This document shows positions 58,601 through 64,000 of a stretch of 64,000 nt of DNA, piece after piece; position 1 is the first letter of the stretch; each line of letters begins with the position of its first letter. The DNA comes from Paragonimus westermani. Taxonomy: Eukaryota > Platyhelminthes > Trematoda > Plagiorchiida > Troglotrematidae. The DNA lies in contig QNGE01000983.1 in NCBI GenBank assembly GCA_008508345.1, positions 5,102-69,101 on the forward strand, read 5' to 3'. A program made the position numbers and the translations under genes. The notes below the pieces were generated by a model. That model worked only from the letters and a program-made list of their open reading frames with translations, ran no database searches and was not told where the DNA came from.

Positions 58601-59199
58601 GAGGAGACTGGGAGTCTGCGTTGCCACTAGTGTTATTGGCCTACCGGGCGTCTGTGCAGGCGAGCACGAAGAAATCTCCATTTCAATTGATGTACGGTAG
58701 AACCCCTCGACTTCCGGTGGATCAGGACATTGGGGTATGGCCAGAGTGCATTGATTCCACTAAAGAATTGGTAACCGAAAGAGAAAGAGCCCAACGAAAT
58801 CTGAAAGCATCGCAAGCACGCACAAAGGAGAAATCCGCAAGGCAACGGTTCGGCAAGACTAGAATGTTCAACCTAGGAGAACGGGTGAAATATCGAGACC
58901 ATCGGAACACCGGTGCCAGCGGGCCAGGATCAAGAAAACTTTTGCCTAAATGGAAAGGTCCGTATTTGGTAATATCCAGACGAGGCCCAGTATACACGAT
59001 CAAGAAGGACGGCGAGACGAAACGAGTGCACGCCAGTGAGTTAGCAACGTGGCACGAGATGCCGGCGCGACGAACCAGAAGATCAATAATCCGGGAGGAA
59101 ACACCGCGTCGATCGGAGAGGATTCGTCGGCAAATGCAAAGGAACCAAGGAACCTCAGAAGGGGGAGTGTTGTATAACAGGCAGCTTCGTTGTGAGTAG
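55639..59199 (+). CDS. Gypsy-1 gag C-terminus and pol polyprotein
   Basis: Continuous frame of 1,186 codons after the gag stop; residue numbers below count from 55,651. CCHC zinc knuckle 'CFICGNKGHWKKDC' at 84-97, protease DTG at 147-149, RT 'SPVLLVKKSNGKYRFCVDFR' at 334-353, catalytic YGDD at 446-449 (56,986-56,997), RNase H 'TDAS' at 595-598. Integrase zinc residues are H808, H812, C842 and C845, and the catalytic triad is D874, D934 and E970 ('TPYHPQTNGLTE' before it). The C-terminus overlaps the 3' LTR by about 10 codons, ending at TAG 59,197. It makes the enzymes for reverse transcription and integration. All catalytic residues are intact. It lacks its own start because of the stop at 55,636, so normal expression would need stop readthrough. 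Confidence 0.92.
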   Translation, partial: SRRQLLTEQFIEGLPMAVRDQVLIAHVALDDLAKVTRELAVMSVAPVDANSNTDKKTLEVMQKAMEQLAADVAAMKTAARKNDQPGGCFICGNKGHWKKDCPIRRSQRSKNEVFRDCCFCWAGRLVMGAIEKGAVHTRVEVDGEVEQCFVDTGAAISLIARAEKQNLELTSMMIKTVGGHSLLVDGVKECGVRIGSHIVKHRFIVSPETRQTILGADFLAATDAVIDLKLKKLSTKYGSLTLIGQRKDSVNQVRKVKTPSCTAPLLQSTVEKYAEVFTTDDDPYGFCNWIAHEIPTTGTFRPHGPRRIPVHLEEELRRQIQNMLSEDVIEEANSPYNSPVLLVKKSNGKYRFCVDFRRLNEVTQNTVVPIPSVADIFDKLQQAKLFTVLDLRSGYWQVPIKPTDREKTAFTVGEKQYQFKRMPFGLSGAPFTFRRLMVQLVKRLDNVAVYGDDIVIYSNTESEHAAHIDAVLNRIKNSGLRINADKSQLGRSSVVLLGHKVGQGEIKPLPEKILTIREAMAPNSKRTLRQFLGQAGYYSRFVKNFHSIALPLYELLRKDKKFEWTDDAQRAFKRVQQAMNEQQLTLKLPNTKETFIVATDASDRGIGAVLKQKEGVIEYASRVLTPTEQKYSTIEKECLAIVWALDKWRPYLLGQQFHVETDHKPLEWIMTARDPRGKLARWALRLQEYDFTINHVPGLSNCVADFLSRPQVDDELPKVTVGVNGLIMEQDPQTLVRLQRQDKVLRKVIEALARGVRIPTNTKDEELKIIASQWKRVGLNSAGVLTWQRGVGHPCVVVIPRQLRRKVVADCHEMAHTGCTRTYDLLQQRAYWPKMKEDVTTYVLACQQCQLLKSDNRGAQQPLQPIPVSEIGELWSMDLMGPFPLSARGNQYVLVMTEHFTRWIEATGVPDQKASTVGDMVMKHIVANHGVPKAILTDQGPCFESDEFRTRMQQLGIKRIRTTPYHPQTNGLTERNNRTVKEWLSAKGGDWESALPLVLLAYRASVQASTKKSPFQLMYGRTPRLPVDQDIGVWPECIDSTKELVTERERAQRNLKASQARTKEKSARQRFGKTRMFNLGERVKYRDHRNTGASGPGSRKLLPKWKGPYLVISRRGPVYTIKKDGETKRVHASELATWHEMPARRTRRSIIREETPRRSERIRRQMQRNQGTSEGGVLYNRQLRCE
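59157..59167 (+). other. Gypsy-1 polypurine tract
   Basis: AGAAGGGGGAG directly before the 3' LTR, the expected primer for plus-strand DNA synthesis. Confidence 0.88.
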
Positions 59200-59480
59200 T
59201 ATACTACTCACAAGTAGTGTATTACCCACAGGCGACATTCAGGAACAAAAGGACAAGCCCCGAACACGACGGACAAGAAGAGACTATCGGAACAGTGTGT
59301 ACATGCTGTGTGAGAACTTTCATCACGGCGAATGACAACGTACTGTTACCCAATGTATGTGAATGCATGTCTGTCGTGCGAATGAGTGTACGCGTTTGTG
59401 GTTTAGTTTTTGACATGACCTGTACGGAAGTTTGCACAATAAACCAACTTGCTGGCCAAGCGTCTTTTGCGGACACAACG
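59168..59480 (+). repeat. Gypsy-1 3' LTR
   Basis: 313 bp, same length as the 5' LTR with about 9 substitutions and no gaps. The 24-base palindrome is at 59,190-59,213 and AATAAA at 59,438-59,443. The last base is G instead of A. CATA follows. Confidence 0.93.
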
Positions 59481-59484
59481 CATA

Positions 59485-61496
59485 GAAGGGAGCAACAGAA
59501 AGAGATACTCCATCAGATAACCGTATATAAAATGCTCTAGTGAAGTCAAAAAAGGGAACAGTTGAACAAAGTTAAAAAAGCTACTGAGTCTTGCATTGGT
59601 TGTTTGATCAGAGGTGGGACCTTTCAATGGTATACACCGCTTTCTTTTTTTCTATCGACACCTTGGTCTCTCCTCATCACCTTGAATGGTCTTGTTCACA
59701 AACCGCTCCGTGTGATCATTTTACAAGACGACTGTGCATAGAAAAAGGTCATTGAAAATTGTGTCCTGTGTATGTATTTTCGTGGCCCTAATGATCAGGT
59801 AGTTTCGGAGATCTTTCAGTGTCGACGTGACAAAGTAGCTGAAATGTGTTTACTGGACTATTATCATGTTGAAGACGACAGGATTTCCAGTACAGTTGAA
59901 TGAATCAGATTTGCGAAGGCACAAATTATTTGTACTCGCTTGCGACTTGCTGATGAGAACGAACTCCTAGTTGAAGAACTGCTAATTCTAGATTGCTAAA
60001 AACTGACAGGAGGAAAGTCCCTATTTTTCGTCAAGTTTTTTTTATGGAATGATTCATTCCATTTGATAACTCTGGTTCTACACAAGGGATGGGAAACCGT
60101 CAGTATCAGATCGTACCGTCGATCTTATATATTTCTGAACCTACGTTTACAGCATGCGATGCAATGACCAGACAACATACCGGGCCGAACATTTTAATGT
60201 TCGGCTTCAAATTGCACTGTACATTGTTGCCGTTGTAATAACCCAACATATTTTATCGCACCCTCTTTTACCTCACTACACAATTACCTATGTTCCAGTT
60301 CAATTTCAGCTTTGATCATTTCACCGAGATATTCCACCGAGTGTTGAAATAGTCACGCCTCCAATTTGGTCATCCATCACAATGTGTTAATCCAAGAGTT
60401 CAGTTCGAGTCTTGCTATTCCAGTTTTCACCATTAAGCTCTCTCTGACCGCAAAGTTTCATTAGTTAACCTTTCTTGAGATTCCCTCAGCGATACAAACG
60501 TGTTTAGCAATGACATCGTGATGACACCGTATCCAGAACGTCATCGTCAAACGCACTTCCTCCGCCGCTTGCTGCCAGTTCCATTGGGAATGAGTAACCC
60601 GTATCGTTTTCTCTATAGTGAGTGATGCGGCGCTATCGAAGTGTTTATGTAAAAAACATCTTACCTTCTATTACTCGCTCATCCAAAGTGAAGTCTTGTG
60701 CAGTGTGTTCGAGAACTTTGTATTGAGAATGACAAAACTACCAACTCTTGTTATCAAGCTCATAAGTGTAAAGCTCTCAAGAAGAAAATGTCTGACAGGT
60801 TTTTGCTCCGCCTACTAAAAAATATGACGTATTTTCATCTAAAATAGAGCGGTTCACTAGATAGTAAACTGAAGGCTATAAAGCATGCTTTCGCCCGTCT
60901 GTCAGAATTGTTCGTACAATTTAACAAAAGTACCCCCAAAGTGGCGCGAAATTCAGCAAAGACCATTCATTTTTTGTGGAGCTTCTGGACGAGTGTAAAT
61001 TAGATACTGCTTCTTCTTATCCTTTCCCTCCCCGACCTATCGGGCACACACAAGTTCGCATGCCCACACAAGTTTCCAGTACATACAAAACACTTTAATT
61101 TACATTCCCTTGTTGATACACTCGTATTTAGTGACAACCTTTCCAGAATTAGGCAGGCGGACTGTCAGTGTCTGTGTATTATATTAGAGGTGGTCACTTA
61201 TGGGTCAGGTGACTTTTGTCGCATGTTAAGGTGTCAAATTGGTTGAAAAACTTGAAATCGCGCTTAATTTTTAGCATGCACATACGTATTTAGGACTTCC
61301 CCTACAGGTACCTCATTATATCCCTACACCGTTGATTTGGATTATTCCATTGTTTGCTTGCCCATTTGATTATTTTTGTGAAGCGGATTGCTTTGAAGCA
61401 ATCCATAAGATTATGTATTCACAAATTCGTGAAAACAGAGGTTATCGCAACCCGAAACTTTTAATAAATGTTTCATTCTCCGACCGTTTTATACAG
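59485..61496. other. No recognisable gene; AT-richer than its surroundings
   Basis: About 2 kb with short frames only (for example 60,618-60,818 on +). It may contain introns or upstream exons of the lectin-like gene, but no exon could be supported. Confidence 0.45.
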
Positions 61497-61855
61497 AATT
61501 GCATTATTTTAAACCAAAGACTCCAGATGGAAATGTGGAGCATTATGTGCGTTTTGTCCGGAAAATGGGTTTTGAGGGTGGAAGTAAAGCATGCAAAAGT
61601 TTGGGTAGACGAATCATCACAATCCGTAATGCGGAGCACAATGTAAATCACATCCCTGACCAACGCGCCCCGATAACAATCATCGGTTTAGTATACATAG
61701 AGAAAGATAACTGATTGGGTTGGGCACAGCTTTTATATCAACGCCAAAAGAATCGAACCAAAGTAGACGTATTTCTACCATCCTATCTATCCACCCAAAC
61801 ATACTTGAGTTTATCAATTGTTTGTCCGGTTGAGATTACCTTCTTCATTGTTCAG
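61497..61855 (+). pseudogene. C-type-lectin-like domain, first exon (with stop)
   Basis: After an acceptor-like TTTATACAG (ends 61,496), a frame gives 'HYFKPKTPDGNVEHYVRFV', 'GSKACKSLGRRIITIRNAEH' and 'APITIIGLVYIEKDN' before TGA at 61,712-61,714. 'ACKSLG..I.TI.NAEHN' and 'IGL' are the usual first half of a C-type lectin domain. After the stop, 'LGWAQLLYQRQKNRTK' still resembles the domain. So this is one exon with a nonsense change, or the true exon ends before the stop. The exact 3' border is unknown; the next exon starts at 61,856. Confidence 0.5.
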
Positions 61856-62040
61856 AAATATCGACCCCAGGCCGAGATTGTACAATAGTCCGAACCAATG
61901 GACAATGGTGCACGGCACAGTGTGAAGAGAAGTACTCAATCGTGTGCGAATTTTGGTTGAGGATTTGTTTGACGATTGTGAATCCATCGAAGAAGAAACG
62001 CACCAGCATAGGCTTCAGGATAACATTGTGCAAACTATAG
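61856..62040 (+). pseudogene. C-type-lectin-like domain, last exon
   Basis: Preceded by the acceptor-like TTCTTCATTGTTCAG. The frame reads 'RDCTIVRTNGQWCTAQCEEK' then 'YSIVCEFWLR' and continues open to TAG at 62,038-62,040. The C...G.W....C...Y..VCE pattern is the classic end of a C-type lectin domain with both disulfide cysteines. Together with the preceding exon it suggests a host secreted or surface lectin gene, now probably nonfunctional. The calcium/sugar residues (EPN, WND) are not clearly present. Confidence 0.6.
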
Positions 62041-62179
62041 TATATACCAAGACAAGTCTAGTACCCATGCTGTCATGAGAACAGTAACGTTGCGAACACG
62101 ATTTTATTTCTGTGCTTAGTGATCAGACTAACTGTATGAGTAATTGTATGAAAACACTACCTAGGGTGATAGAGAAAAT

Positions 62180-62830
62180 CGGTCAGTAAAGGTTATGGAC
62201 TGTGTTTGCTACGGGTTATGAAACAATTGGTCCAAATGGTGAGCTTGAGTGATTGTATGCCAGGGGACACTAAGTGTCCGCACAAACTTCTTCTGAACAC
62301 TGAGTCCGAGGTTGCACAGTCAGTTACTAATAGTTTTCGGAACGGTCAATATTCGGAATCTCACCATTTTTGTCCGCTTTATTGGCATTTGGTAGACAAC
62401 CTGAAAGGCATCTTTCTTACTGACTGATTGAAGTCAGTCAGATGAATAACAGACGCGCTTGAAACCATTTTAATCACACTATTGTTTGACAGTGCAGCGT
62501 GATGTTCTTGCACTCTATCAGACAATCGCCTTGCAGTACAACCAGTGTATGATGCTCGACACAACCAAACACATGAGTGTACAGAATCGCTGGATGTAGA
62601 GCGTAGAAGTTTGTCTTTGAGTTGTTACATGATGCCAAGTGTTGTGCGGAAAGTGATGCAGATTTGAGCGGAAAGAAAGGTTGTTCCGATTGACATTCTG
62701 GGCTTTCTCTCGGTAAATTCGTCCATAGGATCGCCTTCATTGACTTCTGAATAAAACCTATTGAGCAGCCATTCTGCGTGACCACTTCTTGTAGAAAATC
62801 TGGTTCATTTCGCAGTGTCAGAGGTGCAGA
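62180..62830 (-). mobile_element. Penelope-like element 3 (PLE-3), C-terminal remnant and tail
   Basis: Minus strand: 62,474-62,785 gives 'TQNGCSIGFIQKSMKAI' and 'SLSAQHLASCNNSKTNFYAL', and 62,379-62,564 gives 'CRASYTGCTARRLSDRVQEH', the GIY-YIG motif, followed by 'SSASVIHLTDFNQ'. The noncoding 3' tail continues to about 62,180 and aligns with PLE-2. Both copies lack the RT core. Truncation points are similar but not identical. Confidence 0.8.
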
Positions 62831-63155
62831 TTGTTAACACCTTACCAGTCAGACATCGTACGAGGCTTCACGTTTTCGGTTAATGGAATAAAACTGTCAA
62901 GGTGAATGTGCTGACCCATGTTGCATTGGAGGAAGTTGACTGAAAGAAGGTGGGGTAGGAAGTGAACTGAAATAAACTATGATGTGACTGTTAAGTATAA
63001 TAATTTATAAAACGTTACACATGCCTTTACGTAACTTTCATGTTCGCTCATTCATTCATTCACCCCCTAAATTCCACGGATCTGACCATGAGTAATTGTG
63101 GAGCTGGTCACCGTTTACCGTGCAGATGATGTGAAAACATCTAGAGCAATAAAAC
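62831..63155. other. No recognisable gene
   Basis: Spacer between PLE-3 and the SINE cluster. No supported feature. Confidence 0.5.
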
Positions 63156-63236
63156 GTTTTGAAAGAGGCTGGTTGGAAAGTCTATCTGAATGTGAACGCT
63201 GCGATCAAATGTGAGTGATGATCAACTTGAAAATAT
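63156..63236 (+). mobile_element. SINE 3' fragment, diverged
   Basis: Matches the last 80 bases of the SINE (word GAAAGAGGCTGG, then ATCAAATGTGAGTGATG) with about ten differences. The promoter and hammerhead parts are absent or unrecognisable, so it is an older 5'-truncated copy lying 100 bases before SINE copy 2. Confidence 0.75.
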
Positions 63237-63338
63237 ATCAAATCCCCGACTACTCATCAGTAATCTAAAATATTGCCCTGCAGGTTTAATGAGATCAGTG
63301 ATTTCGACCTGTCTTAAAAATCCTATTCGCGGGGTTAT

Positions 63339-63665
63339 CGATTGGAGTTAACAGGACAGTTACTGTGTCTGCTCTCGAGACGATCGTGCAACCCGATCAG
63401 TGCTCACAAGCGAGAGTGGTTGAGCGTGCAGATTTGATAACTCGGTCGTGCCTAATGTGCGGTCAATGGCGCAGTGGTTAACACGGTTGCCTCATGATTG
63501 AATGGCCGGAGTTCAACTCCCGGCCGTGGCAAGGAAATGCACTACTGATGAGCTCTAATGAGAACGAAACTCGAGTCTGGTGCTTCTTTTCGAAAGAGGC
63601 TGGCTGGAATGTCTATCTGAATGGGAACGCCGAGATCAAATGTGAGTGATGGTCAACTTGAGAAT
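63339..63665 (+). mobile_element. SINE copy 2: tRNA-like promoter plus hammerhead ribozyme (327 bp)
   Basis: Identical layout and length to 52,994-53,320. Box A is at 63,467-63,477, box B at 63,510-63,520, the hammerhead at 63,539-63,583. Differences from copy 1 are concentrated in the 5' module and the last 15 bases. The sequences outside both borders differ, which defines the unit. Confidence 0.85.
63539..63583 (+). ncRNA. Type I hammerhead ribozyme in SINE copy 2
   Basis: Same sequence as copy 1. Stem I is 63,539-63,544 with 63,578-63,583, CUGAUGA 63,545-63,551, stem II 63,552-63,565 (same C-A mismatch), GAAA 63,566-63,569, palindromic stem III 63,569-63,576, and predicted cleavage after C63577. 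Confidence 0.85.
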
Positions 63666-64000
63666 AAAACTTAAACGGAAGAAATGGAAATATCATGGAT
63701 GTAAGCGCGCTGTTGACCGGAAGAATTGCTCATGCCAAGCTTCCGTCTTGTTAAAACTAATCAATAACTATAGGTACCCCAATCTTCATTTACATTTTTA
63801 TCTATATGTATGATCGACGACCAGGTTGTGACCGCCACTCCAGTGATCTCAAATCAGAAGCGGTCAAATGATCGTACCTAAACTCTAGATCATATTCTTC
63901 TGTGATTGATGCCTAGGTTACTGCTCTTCTTGCAAGGGAACACAGCAACTGACGTGTTGACAACATTAAATCTCTTGTTCCTAGTCACCCTGTTCCACTT
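63666..64000. other. No recognisable gene
   Basis: The window ends here without a supported feature. Confidence 0.5.

Larger units (their letters stand above)
54942..59480 (+). mobile_element. Gypsy-1 copy 1, complete LTR retrotransposon
   Basis: 4,539 bp bounded by CATA at 54,938-54,941 and 59,481-59,484 (4-bp target duplication). Two LTRs of 313 bp start TGTTGTATAACA and end ACAACA/ACAACG. PBS is at 55,257 and PPT at 59,157-59,167. Internal coding is one gag-pol frame from 55,279 to 59,199, broken only by TAA at 55,636. I count about 9 LTR differences in 313 bases (roughly 3%), so it is a fairly recent insertion. A dead relative lies at 20.3-27.1 kb on the opposite strand. There is no env-like frame. 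Confidence 0.94.

Noticed and set aside
63116..63150. GCAGATGATGTGAAAAC before the SINE fragment as a degenerate hammerhead
   Set aside because: Stem I and stem II do not pair and alignment with the intact SINE copies fails upstream of 63,156.
1..64000. CRISPR arrays, rRNA genes, bacterial operons
   Set aside because: No regularly spaced repeats, no rRNA-like sequence and no prokaryotic gene layout. The (ATT)20 run is a LINE tail, not an array.

Overview
The window looks like a stretch of animal genome made almost entirely of transposable elements in many states of decay. A parasitic flatworm (trematode or cestode) is the best guess. This rests on a short Pol III-type repeat carrying a hammerhead ribozyme (the arrangement known from schistosome SM-alpha repeats), Penelope-like elements with GIY-YIG tails, several Gypsy LTR elements, CR1/Jockey-like LINEs, split genes with GT-AG introns, and no operons, Shine-Dalgarno sites or compact gene order. 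Species assignment is inference. No complete ordinary host gene was recognised; the best host-like piece is a two-exon C-type-lectin-like fragment near 61.5-62.0 kb.

Layout. 0-7 kb: two decayed copies of one LINE family (LINE-B, + strand), the second interrupted by a Penelope-like element flanked by a 5-bp direct repeat. 7.09-7.29 kb: a 196-bp near-perfect palindrome whose two arms each contain a Penelope-type hammerhead-like core. 7.6-10.3 kb: a Gypsy RT/RNase H fragment interrupted by a LINE of family A, then a LINE zinc-finger tail. 12.2-17.5 kb: two further LINE families (C on +, D on -) with a Penelope tail between them. 20.3-27.1 kb: a dead Gypsy-1 copy (- strand) containing a LINE-A 3' end (-), which itself contains another LINE-A 3' end (+). 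27.4-29.1 kb: a third LINE-B copy (-). 32.1-37.1 kb: a Gypsy integrase split by a LINE-A copy with an uninterrupted endonuclease/reverse transcriptase frame, a probable 6-bp target duplication and an (ATT)20 tail.

39.0-50.1 kb: two MULE-type transposase genes (-) on either side of a Gypsy-2 structure. That structure is a 2.4-kb inverted repeat: pol and 3' LTR on the minus strand, a single N at 43,262, then a nearly complete plus-strand element whose 5' LTR carries an 856-bp insert with an exon-like open frame. 52.1-53.3 kb: a Gypsy fragment followed by a 327-bp SINE with a hammerhead. 54.94-59.48 kb: a complete Gypsy-1 element with two 313-bp LTRs, CATA target duplication, PBS, PPT and all pol motifs, spoiled by one stop codon in gag. 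61.5-62.8 kb: the lectin-like exons, then a Penelope tail. 63.16-63.67 kb: a SINE fragment and a second 327-bp SINE with a hammerhead.

How the parts act together: the autonomous families (Gypsy, LINE-A/B/C/D, Penelope, MULE) supply the enzymes. The SINE has no coding capacity; it has Pol III-like promoter boxes and a self-cleaving RNA motif, so it would depend on another element's machinery. The nesting gives a relative age order: Gypsy-1 copy 2 is older than LINE-A3, which is older than LINE-A4; Gypsy-3 is older than LINE-A1; LINE-B copy 2 is older than its Penelope insert.
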